A DNA stretch of 64,000 nucleotides from Rubellicoccus peritrichatus (GTDB lineage Bacteria > Verrucomicrobiota > Verrucomicrobiia > Opitutales > Cerasicoccaceae). The position numbers and the translations under genes are program-made. The notes below the pieces were generated by a model. It worked only from the letters and a program-made list of their open reading frames with translations, was not told the DNA's origin and searched no databases. Location: NCBI RefSeq assembly GCF_033100135.1, contig NZ_CP136920.1, forward strand, positions 620,001 through 684,000, written 5' to 3'. Below, piece by piece: positions 8,925-17,987 of this stretch; the first letter of the stretch is position 1; every line of letters starts with the position of its first letter.

Positions 8925-9037
8925 TTCAGTAAAATATCACTACAGCAAGCTTAACTCAATAGGACCCTTTTGGAAATAAAACGACTCAATCTTGGGGATC
9001 GAATCTGGAAAACACCGATACCAGTGCCTTAATCATA

Positions 9038-9742
9038 CTAATCCCAATAAACAATACGGCTGCAATTGTCACAATGCATCGGCCCCTGCTTGTGGCGAAC
9101 GGCAGCTTCCACCTCTCCAGATACTTTCAAATGGCAGCCAGTGCATTTACTTCCATCCAGAGGTACCACCAGAGGGAACCGAATGCCGCGGCCAAGAATT
9201 TGCTCATAATGTTTGAGGTAGGTTTCATCGACATCCGCCTTGGCCGTTTCACTATCCTGGCGAGCTTCTGTCAGTTCTGACTTCAACGCATTCTCACGTT
9301 CTTTTAGATTACCGACTTCTCCTTCGAACAAACCGATGCGCTTCATGCGCTCATCCGTTTCAACAGAATACTCACTCTTTTTCTCATCGATCTCGAGCAT
9401 GGCGGCAATCTCCTGTTCCTCCAGCTCCCCGATCTCCTTTTGCATCAGTTCAATCTCGTGGGTCAAGGCCTGATACTCATCGTTCTTTTTGACCTCAAGC
9501 TGCTGATTGAGGTACTTGCGGATCTTTTCCTCGCGGACTTTCACCTCCTGATCGATCTCATTGCGCTTAACCTCCAGCTCTTTCAATTCAAGTGCTCCAG
9601 CGGCAATAGCATCCTTCTCTACCTTTATTTTGCCTTCAAGTTCCTCAACTTCACGGGGCAATCGCGTTATCTGGGTTTCGATACTGAGACGCCGGCCGTC
9701 CCGATCCTGTAAAATCAAGAGTTTTTCGATTTCTGGCTGCAC
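9038..9742 (-). CDS. Coiled-coil protein with C4-type zinc ribbon (CdsZ-like)
   Basis: The 234-aa protein is almost wholly coiled coil from residue 5 to about 180, followed by a C-terminal zinc ribbon: Cys200-x2-Cys203 and Cys224-x2-Cys227, ending RIVYWD. This is the C4-type zinc ribbon family (PF02591), whose chlamydial member CdsZ helps type III secretion, although most relatives have no assigned function and no secretion genes are seen here. Members are about 240 aa. The start is GTG at 9742, with GGAAG close upstream; no nearby ATG would keep the first heptads. It is divergent from the Trp-rich secreted protein gene. Confidence 0.82.
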   Translation of the reverse strand: MQPEIEKLLILQDRDGRRLSIETQITRLPREVEELEGKIKVEKDAIAAGALELKELEVKRNEIDQEVKVREEKIRKYLNQQLEVKKNDEYQALTHEIELMQKEIGELEEQEIAAMLEIDEKKSEYSVETDERMKRIGLFEGEVGNLKERENALKSELTEARQDSETAKADVDETYLKHYEQILGRGIRFPLVVPLDGSKCTGCHLKVSGEVEAAVRHKQGPMHCDNCSRIVYWD

Positions 9743-9902
9743 ACTTCCGAAGATGACGCTATGCCAGCCTGTCGCAAAGAAAAAAGACGACTAATTCCAC
9801 CATTCGGACGCTTTTCAAAGTTGAGAAAGCAAAAATCTGAATTACCCGGGCCAAAACCAGTTACGGTATCATTGTTATTGACACGCCCATTCCAAAGCGA
9901 AA

Positions 9903-10835
9903 ATGCTGGTATCCATGAGAGCATTCGCCATCTTAAGCACTCTTCTATTAACGCTGTCTGCCAAAGCGCAGACCTACGATATCCTGGATTTCTATCCGCA
10001 TGAGGATGACCTAACCTGGACCTACACCGGAACTGTCACAGGAACGGGGAATGGAATAACCGTCCCCATTGAAATGAGCCTAGAGGTCACACAAACTGCA
10101 GGATTCGGACCTGCGGATCAGCCTGTAATCATCGAAAAAGCCGACATCTCAGCAACCGCTACGATAAATGGAAGAGCCAGAACAACTCATGAACAGAGCG
10201 AATCATGGAAGGAGATCACGAGCAGTGGCATCTTTACTGTATTTAGTGTGGATAGTGAAACTCCGAACGGAAGCGTATTGTCTCCAGCATTAATGGAATA
10301 TCCGAGAATGATTACGATTGGTCAGTCTTTTACTTCGCAATCGGTAAACGGCAATCTCGACATAATGCCAACAGGCCCTGTCACCACGCAAGTTCACGAA
10401 AGGAGCTATGAAACGCTTCAAATGAATATTGAGATGGGCTCTGTAAGTGGCACAGCGTATATGGTACGCGGCGTTGGTATCGTTGCGATTGACCTAGACG
10501 GGGAGTCAGAGGATGGAATTCAGTTTTCCGGCCGCCTTCAAGTCATCGCCTCTCGTCTGCGGGTCGCAACTAATCCAATGGACTGGCTTTGGGCTGGCAC
10601 ATTCAACATGAGCAATGGCTGGCGTTGGTCAGAATGGTTTGGCCTCTTTTTTGAATCAGAAAGTGGATGGCTCTATGACTTGAATGAGGGCTGGCTATTC
10701 CCGGCCGCATCTTCTCAGGACAACGTTTGGCTCTACTCTATTAATCGAAACAGCTGGATGTGGACAGCAGAAGATATCGCGCCCTTTTTCTGGACAGCAG
10801 CCGACAACGACTGGATTTGGTCGCCACGCCAATAG
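9903..10835 (+). CDS. Secreted protein with Trp-rich C-terminal repeats
   Basis: A 310-aa protein from ATG 9903; a second ATG at 9915 gives an equally good signal peptide (MRAFAILSTLLLTLSAKAQ). Residues 25-215 are a beta-rich domain of unknown family. The last 85 residues carry 13 tryptophans in a repeated pattern: GW-x-W-SEWFG, SGWLYD, EGWLFP, NVWLYS, NSWMWT, PFFWTA, NDWIWS. Comparable Trp-rich tails are common at the ends of exported proteins in Puniceicoccales-type genomes (from memory). They might bind a surface glycan or anchor the protein. No function is known. It converges on aat with 12 bp between stop codons. Confidence 0.7.
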   Translation: MLVSMRAFAILSTLLLTLSAKAQTYDILDFYPHEDDLTWTYTGTVTGTGNGITVPIEMSLEVTQTAGFGPADQPVIIEKADISATATINGRARTTHEQSESWKEITSSGIFTVFSVDSETPNGSVLSPALMEYPRMITIGQSFTSQSVNGNLDIMPTGPVTTQVHERSYETLQMNIEMGSVSGTAYMVRGVGIVAIDLDGESEDGIQFSGRLQVIASRLRVATNPMDWLWAGTFNMSNGWRWSEWFGLFFESESGWLYDLNEGWLFPAASSQDNVWLYSINRNSWMWTAEDIAPFFWTAADNDWIWSPRQ

Positions 10836-10847
10836 TTCAATATTAGC

Positions 10848-11516
10848 TCACGAATTCCATTTGCCAAAGGGACGCGCTAGAGAAACGGCTTCGGCCAGTT
10901 CGTCAAGAAACTGATTGCGAGGCCACTCTTTAGCACCAAAACGGGCGAGATGCGCCGTCTTTTGCTGGCAATCAATCAGTTTGAAATTCCATTTGCAAAG
11001 CTGTTTGACCAAATGAACGAAGCCGACTTTGGAAGCATCCGGAATGCGATGGAACATGGATTCGCCGAAAAAGGCATGACCGATGGCAACACCATAAAGA
11101 CCACCGACCAATGCTTCACCATCCCAAACCTCCACGCTGTGAGCGTAACCTTCCTCATGAAATTTCTCATAAGCCTGCATCATTTCGGGTGTAATCCACG
11201 TGCCTTTCTGGCCAGGACGTGAAGTTCGCGCACAGGCCCGGATGACAGCGCTGAAATTCTGGTCAAAAGTGACCTTCCAAGTCGACTCCTTCAGAGTCTT
11301 TTCCAAGCTATGCGAAATATGCACTTCATTAGGGCGCAAAACGAAACGCGGGTTGGGACACCACCACAAAATGGGTGAACTGGCGTCGTACCAGGGAAAA
11401 ATCCCGGCCGCATAAGCTCGACCAAGCGTCTGCACTGACAAGTCTCCACCTACAGCCAAAGGGCCATCATCAGGCGCCTGACGGGGGTCTGGAAAACTAA
11501 TGCCAAAGCCATTCAT
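10848..11516 (-). CDS. aat: Leucyl/phenylalanyl-tRNA--protein transferase
   Basis: Transfers Leu or Phe from tRNA to N-terminal Arg or Lys of proteins, marking them for ClpS/ClpAP. The 222-aa sequence carries the Aat hallmarks: FPDPRQAPDDGPLAVGGDLS at the N-terminus, GIFPWYD, LWWCPNPRFVL, and GGLYGVAIGHAFFGESMF. Length is normal. The upstream dehydrogenase ends 6 bp before its start codon, so the two are probably co-transcribed by position; no functional link is obvious. Confidence 0.95.
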   Translation of the reverse strand: MNGFGISFPDPRQAPDDGPLAVGGDLSVQTLGRAYAAGIFPWYDASSPILWWCPNPRFVLRPNEVHISHSLEKTLKESTWKVTFDQNFSAVIRACARTSRPGQKGTWITPEMMQAYEKFHEEGYAHSVEVWDGEALVGGLYGVAIGHAFFGESMFHRIPDASKVGFVHLVKQLCKWNFKLIDCQQKTAHLARFGAKEWPRNQFLDELAEAVSLARPFGKWNS

Positions 11517-11522
11517 TAATGC

Positions 11523-12491
11523 CTAGCCGTTAACAACATTTATAGGTTTCCTCTCCAGAAATGCCAGAATATTCTCCTCCACGACTTCCAACAGACGTTG
11601 CCGCGCAGGAAACGAACTCCATGCCACATGAGGCGTGATAATGCAGTTTTTCGCCCTATATAACGGACAATTGGCAGCCATGGGCTCCTTGCTGACCACA
11701 TCCAGAGCAGCACCTGCAATCACATCAGTATCCAGAGCGTCACGCAATGCCTGCTCGTCAATAAGGCCACCCCGGGCCGTATTGATAAGGAATGCACTCG
11801 ATTTCATACTGTGAAGTAAGTCCCGATTGATAAAACCAGTATTCTCTGGGGTCTGGGGACAGTGAAGCGAAACAATATCCGAGTCTTGAAAAAGCTGATC
11901 GATATCAGCCCAGGCAAAGTTATCCCAATCAGGCGCATCTCGACGGCTTCTTGAATGAGCAGCGATCTTCATACCCATTCCACGCATGATCGTGGCGACC
12001 TTCCGCCCAATCGTCCCAAATCCAACAATTCCCAGTGTCAGGCCATCCAGTTCGACCAATGGCTTATCCCACCAGGTGAAAAGATGATGATTTTTCCAGC
12101 CACCCTCCTGAACCCAGGCATCCAATGATGCAGTTCTATTTGCCAGCGCCATAATCAAGGCAACCGTGTGCTGGGCGACAAAACTACTGGAATAGTCAGG
12201 CACATTGCAGACTGGAATTCTTCGCTCCCTGGCAGCCTCAATATCGATGATATTGAACCCTGTCGCAAGCACACCTATCATTTTAAGCGAAGGCAGCGCA
12301 TCGATTACCTTTCGATTGAGCGGGACTTTATTGGTCAGCACGATATCGGCATCCGCACAGCGGTCGATAATGACAGACTCCTCATGCTCGGTTGATCGAA
12401 ATGTCTCAAATCCGCCTAAAGCGGCAATCGCAGTCCAGGGCGATTCATCTTCAAAGTAAAAAGTCTCCGCATCCAAAACGACAATTTTCAT
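11523..12491 (-). CDS. D-2-hydroxyacid dehydrogenase (glycerate dehydrogenase-like)
   Basis: NAD(P)-dependent oxidoreductase of the D-isomer 2-hydroxyacid family, 322 aa. The Rossmann motif GIVGFGTIG (154-162) and the catalytic triad Arg240 (NTARGG), Glu269 (KEP) and His288 (TPHVAW) are in place. The WSS after the His is typical of hydroxypyruvate/glycerate dehydrogenases, but glyoxylate or phosphonate substrates are possible. It precedes aat with a 6-bp gap. Confidence 0.88.
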   Translation of the reverse strand: MKIVVLDAETFYFEDESPWTAIAALGGFETFRSTEHEESVIIDRCADADIVLTNKVPLNRKVIDALPSLKMIGVLATGFNIIDIEAARERRIPVCNVPDYSSSFVAQHTVALIMALANRTASLDAWVQEGGWKNHHLFTWWDKPLVELDGLTLGIVGFGTIGRKVATIMRGMGMKIAAHSRSRRDAPDWDNFAWADIDQLFQDSDIVSLHCPQTPENTGFINRDLLHSMKSSAFLINTARGGLIDEQALRDALDTDVIAGAALDVVSKEPMAANCPLYRAKNCIITPHVAWSSFPARQRLLEVVEENILAFLERKPINVVNG

Positions 12492-12561
12492 GTCTATAGA
12501 AACCGACTCCCGGGATGCAGGCGCAAGCTAATTTAAAGCCTCACGAGTCAACAGGAAGAGC

Positions 12562-12717
12562 CTAACGGGACAGAAAGCCGTTGATAAAAGCAGCTGGGAT
12601 GGCTCTTAAAACGATCACGGTACGCGAAACGATCCCTCTCAAAACGGAACCGCCACTGTTTGTGGTGATTTCCTGAGGATTTTCGCTGTTATTGTGATTA
12701 TTATTAACTGACATCAT
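12562..12717 (-). CDS. Possible 51-aa Asn-rich peptide
   Basis: ATG-ATG at 12717/12714 opens a 51-aa frame (MMSVNNNHNNSENPQEITTN at the start, then a hydrophobic, Arg-containing C-terminal half with TVIVLRAIPAAFINGF). It lies in the 366-bp gap between the dehydrogenase and the ABC operon. There is no clear ribosome binding site or homologue known to me. The contrast between a polar N-half and an amphipathic C-half is what makes it worth noting; it may be chance. No other structure is seen in the gap. Confidence 0.25.
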   Translation of the reverse strand: MMSVNNNHNNSENPQEITTNSGGSVLRGIVSRTVIVLRAIPAAFINGFLSR

Positions 12718-12857
12718 CCAAATATGAACAAGGGAGCGCGATAGAATGATTTTCCTGAGCACTTGCAAGGAAAAATTTCAGCAAAACGTATATTAATTGC
12801 ATGAACAGATCCTTGCGCATGCTTATCCAGAACTTCTTAATGATGCGGACTTAAGAC

Positions 12858-13631
12858 ATGAGCGAAGCGCTGATCAGTATTGACGGAGCAACGAAGCAAT
12901 ATGGTGAGCAAACCGTGTTGGATGCCTTTTCTCTTCAGGTCAATGCTGGTGAGTTCATCAGCTTAATCGGCCCCAGTGGCTGCGGGAAAACTACTTTGTT
13001 GAGGTTGCTGGCAGGACTGACAGAACTGTCAGGTGGAGCAATCACTATCGATGGCAAAGCCCCTCAGACTGGCAGACAGGACTTAGCCTACATCTTTCAG
13101 GACCCAACATTGCTTCCATGGCGAAATGCACGCCGCAATGTAGAGCTACCACTCGAATTGAAGGGCGAAACAGAAGAAAAACGACGAGAAACCGCTGATT
13201 CACTACTCAAGCTGGTGGGACTGGAGGATGCCGCTGAAAAGTATCCACGGCAGCTTTCTGGCGGTATGCGGATGCGTGCATCGCTGGCACGTGGCCTCTC
13301 GCTGAACCCTAAACTACTGCTGCTGGACGAACCTTTCGGCGCACTCGACGCCATGACGCGCAACCGCCTCAACGCCGAGCTCCTGCTCCTGCGCGAAAGA
13401 AAGCCTTTCACCGCGTTTTTCGTAACTCACTCTGTCAGTGAGGCGGTTTTCCTATCCAGCAAAGTCGTTATAATGTCTCCTCATCATGGACGTATTTCTG
13501 CGGTTGAGCAGGTAGAATTCCCCTTTCCTCGCCAAAATAGCTTGCGGGAAACGCTGGAATTTCAGCGGGTTTCGGCAAAACTGACCAAGCTGCTTCATAG
13601 CGCAGAGCTGGAGGGCTCCAAATGCGACTGA
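12858..13631 (+). CDS. ABC transporter ATP-binding protein (NitT/TauT-type)
   Basis: ATPase subunit of an importer of the nitrate/sulfonate/taurine/thiamine-precursor group, 257 aa. Walker A GPSGCGKTT (38-46), Q-loop FQDPTLLPWR (80-89), signature LSGGM (133-137) and Walker B LLLLDEPFGALD (153-164) are all intact; the LLPWR after the Q-loop and the GALD are typical of SsuB/TauB/ThiZ-like ATPases. Its stop codon overlaps the permease start (ATGCGACTGA). No substrate-binding protein gene is adjacent, and no TPP-type leader was found, so substrate is open. Confidence 0.92.
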   Translation: MSEALISIDGATKQYGEQTVLDAFSLQVNAGEFISLIGPSGCGKTTLLRLLAGLTELSGGAITIDGKAPQTGRQDLAYIFQDPTLLPWRNARRNVELPLELKGETEEKRRETADSLLKLVGLEDAAEKYPRQLSGGMRMRASLARGLSLNPKLLLLDEPFGALDAMTRNRLNAELLLLRERKPFTAFFVTHSVSEAVFLSSKVVIMSPHHGRISAVEQVEFPFPRQNSLRETLEFQRVSAKLTKLLHSAELEGSKCD

Positions 13632-14398
13632 GCATCTGGAGTCTGCCGCTTTTGAGCGGCGCGATCCTCATAGCGATCTGGTATGCCGCGATTGCGGTAT
13701 TTGACATCCCACATTATACCCTCCCCACTCCTGGAGCCATCCTCGGTGCAATCGTCGAAAAGCGGCACCTTCTTTTTCCGGCATTGGCCCAAACCGGCTG
13801 GGCAGCGTTGCTCGGATTCCTATTGGCCCTGTTCGGTGGATTCACGATCGCAGTGATACTGGCAGGGTCAAAAATCCTCAAGCGAGCCCTTTATCCCTGG
13901 GTCCTCACCTTACAAATGGTTCCAGTCATCGTCCTGATTCCTATTTTTGTGATTTGGTTTGGTCCTGGGCTTCCTTCGATCATGGCCATTACTTTCATGA
14001 TCAGTTTCTTTCCTATCGTCGCGAATACAACGCTTGGTCTTGTTTCAACCGACCAAGGTCTGCTTGATCTATTTGATACTTATGGAGCCACCAAATGGCA
14101 GGAGATCGCGAAACTACGACTGCCATATGCCCTGCCTCACTTTCTGACTGGAGTAAAAATTGCAGCCACGCTCGCTCCAATCGGAGCAATTACCGGCGAT
14201 CTACTGGCTGGCACCAGCGCAGGCACATCCGGCCTCGGTTATCTACTACTCCAGTTTCGGGCTGGATTTTATCCACCTGGGATCTACGCCATTGCATTTC
14301 TCTCGGCACTACTTGGCTTTGCGTTTGTTGCCACCGTTCAATTGATCTATTGGCTGCTTTTGCATCGCTGGCATGAATCGAGCAATCGAAATCAATAG
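13622..14398 (+). CDS. ABC transporter permease (NitT/TauT-type)
   Basis: Inner-membrane permease, 258 aa with about six helices, partner of the overlapping ATPase gene (10-bp overlap, so translational coupling is likely). The cytoplasmic EAA-like loop is the segment DTYGATKWQEIAKLRLPYALP, followed by GVKIAATLAPIGAITGDLLAG, which is the SsuC/TauC/ThiX pattern. The missing periplasmic binding protein may be encoded elsewhere. Confidence 0.9.
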   Translation: MRLSIWSLPLLSGAILIAIWYAAIAVFDIPHYTLPTPGAILGAIVEKRHLLFPALAQTGWAALLGFLLALFGGFTIAVILAGSKILKRALYPWVLTLQMVPVIVLIPIFVIWFGPGLPSIMAITFMISFFPIVANTTLGLVSTDQGLLDLFDTYGATKWQEIAKLRLPYALPHFLTGVKIAATLAPIGAITGDLLAGTSAGTSGLGYLLLQFRAGFYPPGIYAIAFLSALLGFAFVATVQLIYWLLLHRWHESSNRNQ

Positions 14399-14541
14399 CT
14401 TAACAACAATCAAAGTTCATGCTTCGCAGGGAAGCCATGGCCTCTTCATAATGATTTAAGACTACTCGAAGCTCAATTTTGATTAATTGAAATAATAAAT
14501 TCGACAGCGCCAGGTCATTTCATTGCATCGTCCAATTTTCA

Positions 14542-15876
14542 ATGCCACACGCTATTTCAACCAAGTTATTCACGTCTGTGAAAATACGGTTTTCCGACTA
14601 TCAGTTAATTGCCAGGCAGATCATCAGTTCGATGATGATTGGGTTTGCAGGCATGACCAGCACCGCTGCAGAAGAGACAAGCCAGGGACTCGCAGCAGAA
14701 TCCACTCTGATACAAAATGCATTTGGCAAAGACTTCATTAACCAGTCAGGACTCACTGGCGACTGGTGGGGAGCTGGTCAGACACTTGAGAAATGGGGAC
14801 TCTCGCCCTTTGCCACACTGACTGGTGAGTTTCTCGCCAATGCCAGTGGCGGAATCGATGAAGGCTCGGCATGGGGAGGACTGCTTGACCTGGGTATGGA
14901 AGTTAATTTCGAACCGAGCCTCGGCCTGGAGGGTACCAGCTTTTTTGTCAATGCCTTCGCCTTCCACGGTAACGATGTCTCAGGCAACTACGTAGGCGAT
15001 TTCAACGTCGTCAGTAACATCTTCACCACGACCGATTTCAATGTATTCAACCTATACCTGAAGCAATCCTTTCAGGATGACCACTACTGGGCCAAAGCCG
15101 GACAAATTGCTGCTGATGACGACTTCATGGTTTCGGATACGGCTTTGCTGTTTATGAATTCAGCTTTCGGGCCACTCCCGACAGAATCAGGTAATGTCGC
15201 TGCTCCCATCTATCCGTTAGCCGCGCCCGGTGCCCTTGCCTATATCGAACCCATTGAGGGCTGGTATTTTCAAACTGCTGTCTACGCCGGAGATGCAGGA
15301 CCGGCAACCCCAAGCAATCGTGGCTTTGACTGGCGCGCAGGCGGCAGTGCGGGTGTTGCATGGTTTGCAGAAACTGGATACCATTACCAATTAGCGGGTA
15401 AAGGCGTCCTCAAAGCTGGTGGTTACTATGCCACTGGCGAGTATCAAAACTTTGCCACATCACAAACAGAACGCGGGTTTGGGGCATTTTATGGCATTAT
15501 CAATCACGAATTCCTTGACACCAATGAAGACGCATTTGGGCTTAGCGTTTTCGGACGTGCCAGCCTGGCACCGGAAGAAGAGCTTGCGACTGTCTATGCT
15601 TATGTGGACGCAGGTATCAAGTTTGACAGCCTATTTCTGAAGGATGACGCCTTCGGAGTCGCCGTATCCAATACCTGGTTCGGCAATGACTATGTCTCCG
15701 ACAGTCGACAGAATGGAACATCAGTAAGCGATGCGGAAACCATCGTTGAAGTCACTTATCAAATCCTGATAACGGAATGGGCTGCAATCCAGCCAGACTT
15801 CCAATGGATCATTGATCCACACTTCAGCCAGCGTAACGCAGTCGTCGCCGGGATTCGCGCCAGCATCAACCTGTAG
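14542..15876 (+). CDS. Carbohydrate-selective porin, OprB family
   Basis: Outer-membrane beta-barrel. The 444-aa translation from 14542 has a long N-terminal region; the signal peptide most likely spans about 22-43 (SSMMIGFAGMTSTAAEE), so a start at the Met codons near residue 31 is possible. Features of OprB-like porins are visible: LTGDWWGAGQTLEKWGLSPFATLTGEFLAN, QIAADDDFM, alternating strands through the rest, PVEGWYFQTAVYAGD-like segment, and a C-terminal strand ending in aromatic/hydrophobic residues (GIRASINL). It follows the ABC operon by 143 bp, so it may bring the same solute across the outer membrane. Confidence 0.82.
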   Translation: MPHAISTKLFTSVKIRFSDYQLIARQIISSMMIGFAGMTSTAAEETSQGLAAESTLIQNAFGKDFINQSGLTGDWWGAGQTLEKWGLSPFATLTGEFLANASGGIDEGSAWGGLLDLGMEVNFEPSLGLEGTSFFVNAFAFHGNDVSGNYVGDFNVVSNIFTTTDFNVFNLYLKQSFQDDHYWAKAGQIAADDDFMVSDTALLFMNSAFGPLPTESGNVAAPIYPLAAPGALAYIEPIEGWYFQTAVYAGDAGPATPSNRGFDWRAGGSAGVAWFAETGYHYQLAGKGVLKAGGYYATGEYQNFATSQTERGFGAFYGIINHEFLDTNEDAFGLSVFGRASLAPEEELATVYAYVDAGIKFDSLFLKDDAFGVAVSNTWFGNDYVSDSRQNGTSVSDAETIVEVTYQILITEWAAIQPDFQWIIDPHFSQRNAVVAGIRASINL

Positions 15877-15902
15877 CGCAACCCAGTTACGGGAAGGTGG
15901 TT

Positions 15903-17084
15903 TTAACTAGCTGAGGGCAGGTCGATCTCGACTTCGACATCCTTCTCGTAATCGACACCATCAATGCCGAAGCCAAAGAGCTTGAGAAAGCCACTCTGGT
16001 ATCCTGCAAAGTCCGATTTTTCAAAAAGATTTTCAGTTGTCACATCAGGCCAGATCTCTTTGACCGCTTCCTGGATTTCTGGCTTCATTTCCCAGTCATC
16101 AACCCGCAAGCGACCTTGTTCGTCGAGGACAACTTCTCCACCGTTGTAGAGCTTCTCTTTGAAAAGTCGGTTGATCTGCTCGATACAATCCTCGTGCAGT
16201 CCTTTTTCCTTCATAACTTTGAAGAGGATGGAAACATAAAGAGGAACGACAGGAATCGCACTGCTGGCCTGAGTCACCACAGCCTTGTTAATTGAAACAT
16301 ATGCCTCGAAACCTTTTTTCTGAAGAACAGCTGCTGTTGCCTCCAGGTCCTCCTTGGCTTTCCCAATCGTGCCATGACGGTAAATCGGGAAAGTCACCTC
16401 CGGTCCGATATATGAATAGGCAACCGTCTTGGAACCATCAGCCAGAACACCGGCCTCCTGCAAGGCATCCATCCAGAGCTGCCAGTCCTCACCACCCATG
16501 ACTTTGGTCGTGTTGGCGATATCTTCATCGGTGGCAGGCTCCAAAGCGGCCTCAATGATCTGCTTCTTGTCAGTATCGACGGACTTTGCGCGAAATGGAG
16601 CACCAATCGGCTTCAAAACACTCTTGTAAACTGCACCGTCTTTGGGATCAACACGGCGTGGTGATGCCAGACTGTAAATCACGAGGTCGACCTGGCCCAA
16701 GTCAGCCTTGATCGCCTCAATTGTCTTGGCTTTGATTTCGTCGGAAAATGCATCACCATTAATGCTCTTAGCATAAAGACCGGCTTCGCTTGCGGCCTTC
16801 TCAAATGCGACTGAGTTATACCAGCCAGCAGAGGCAGGACGACCTTTGTCCGAAGGGCGCTCAAAGAACACACCAAGCGTAGCAGCGCCACTGCCAAAAG
16901 CAGCAGCAATTCGCGAAGAGAGGCCGTAACCTGTAGAAGCACCAATAACCAAGACTTTCTTGGGACCACCAGCGAGCTCACCCGCCTGCTTCGTCACCTC
17001 AATTTGCTCCTTCACATGAGCTGCACAGCCCTCAGGGTGTGAAGTAATACAGACAAATCCACGAATTTTAGGTTTTACGATCAT
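15903..17084 (-). CDS. fabV: Enoyl-[acyl-carrier-protein] reductase (NADH), FabV type
   Basis: Last reduction step of fatty-acid elongation (or trans-2-enoyl-CoA reduction). The start at 17084 ([10 protein letters not shown]) gives 393 aa, the normal FabV length; longer versions add an unrelated leader. The cofactor motif [13 protein letters not shown] contains Tyr53, and the Y-x8-K active site is Tyr235[11 protein letters not shown]244, at the same numbers as in Burkholderia FabV. FabV is naturally little affected by triclosan. It is monocistronic. Confidence 0.95.
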   Translation of the reverse strand: MIVKPKIRGFVCITSHPEGCAAHVKEQIEVTKQAGELAGGPKKVLVIGASTGYGLSSRIAAAFGSGAATLGVFFERPSDKGRPASAGWYNSVAFEKAASEAGLYAKSINGDAFSDEIKAKTIEAIKADLGQVDLVIYSLASPRRVDPKDGAVYKSVLKPIGAPFRAKSVDTDKKQIIEAALEPATDEDIANTTKVMGGEDWQLWMDALQEAGVLADGSKTVAYSYIGPEVTFPIYRHGTIGKAKEDLEATAAVLQKKGFEAYVSINKAVVTQASSAIPVVPLYVSILFKVMKEKGLHEDCIEQINRLFKEKLYNGGEVVLDEQGRLRVDDWEMKPEIQEAVKEIWPDVTTENLFEKSDFAGYQSGFLKLFGFGIDGVDYEKDVEVEIDLPSAS

Positions 17085-17161
17085 AACTAAGCCGAAAATT
17101 TCTAAGAGGCACTTCCCAGATTGCAAAGGTTATTCAAGCAAGAAGAGAGAAGAATGAATAT

Positions 17162-17224
17162 TTTGCCACAGAGGCTTATAAATCGAGACCCATTGCTCCG
17201 TGTTCTCTGTGCCCCTGTGGCAAA
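17162..17224. repeat. Family A palindrome
   Basis: Left arm 17162-17175 (TTTGCCACAGAGGC) and right arm 17211-17224 (GCCCCTGTGGCAAA) pair at 13 of 14 positions; inner words CCGTGTTCTCTGTG belong to the same family. It lies between the divergent starts of fabV and the HAD gene, an unusual place for a terminator. Confidence 0.65.
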
Positions 17225-17297
17225 GATATCTATCAATAAGCTAAGTCACTGACTTTTAGGCGTGCAGTTTTGCTTTCAGCCGCTTCACTGTGCCGGC

Positions 17298-17957
17298 ATG
17301 AATATTGGGGCAATATTTGACTGGGATGGAGTCGTCATCGACTCTTCGACCGCACATGAACAAAGCTGGGAGCGACTCTCCGAAGAAGAGAATTTGCCGC
17401 TTTTCGAAGGTCACTTTAAAGCAGGTTTCGGTCGTAAAAATGCGATCATCATACCAACCATTCTAAAATGGACGGAAGAGCCGACAGAAATCAAACGTCT
17501 GTCCAATCGAAAAGAAGCTCTATATCGTGAGATCATTAAGGAGGATGGGATTGATGCGCTCCCTGGGATACATGACCTTCTAACCTTCTTAAATCAAAAA
17601 GGAATCCCATGTGTCGTGGGCACTTCGACTGACCGCATAAATGTCGAAACCATCATGGATGCATTGGGCGTGCGTGTTTTCTTTCAAGACATTGTCAGCT
17701 CGGAGGATGTTTCACATGGCAAGCCCGACCCTGAAGTCTTCCTCAAAGCTGCAGGTAAAATTGACCGTGCACCAGAACGTTGTCTGGTCTTCGAAGATGC
17801 CCACTACGGCATCGAAGCCGGATTACGCGGAGGTATGAAAGTCGTCGGTGTGGCAACAACTCACCCAATCGAAGACCTTCATCAGGCCGACATGGCTGTC
17901 CACCGTCTGAACGAGCTGGATTTTGAAAAAATGCTGGAGATGTTCAACGCCTCATAG
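17298..17957 (+). CDS. HAD-superfamily phosphatase (beta-phosphoglucomutase-like)
   Basis: 219 aa from the ATG at 17298; an upstream GTG at 17262 is less likely. HAD motif I is FDWDGVVIDSS (Asp8 and Asp10), motif II TSTDR, the lysine in GKPDPEVF, and motif III EDAHYGIEAG. A helical cap sits between about residues 18 and 90. This is the subfamily of phosphoglycolate phosphatase and beta-phosphoglucomutase; substrate cannot be fixed from sequence. It stands alone. Confidence 0.85.
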   Translation: MNIGAIFDWDGVVIDSSTAHEQSWERLSEEENLPLFEGHFKAGFGRKNAIIIPTILKWTEEPTEIKRLSNRKEALYREIIKEDGIDALPGIHDLLTFLNQKGIPCVVGTSTDRINVETIMDALGVRVFFQDIVSSEDVSHGKPDPEVFLKAAGKIDRAPERCLVFEDAHYGIEAGLRGGMKVVGVATTHPIEDLHQADMAVHRLNELDFEKMLEMFNAS

Positions 17958-17987
17958 CTTTTGGCCGTTTTTTAAAATTCTTCTGGC

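Noticed and set aside
12780-12857. TPP riboswitch before the ABC transporter
   Set aside because: The THI-box core motifs are not visible.
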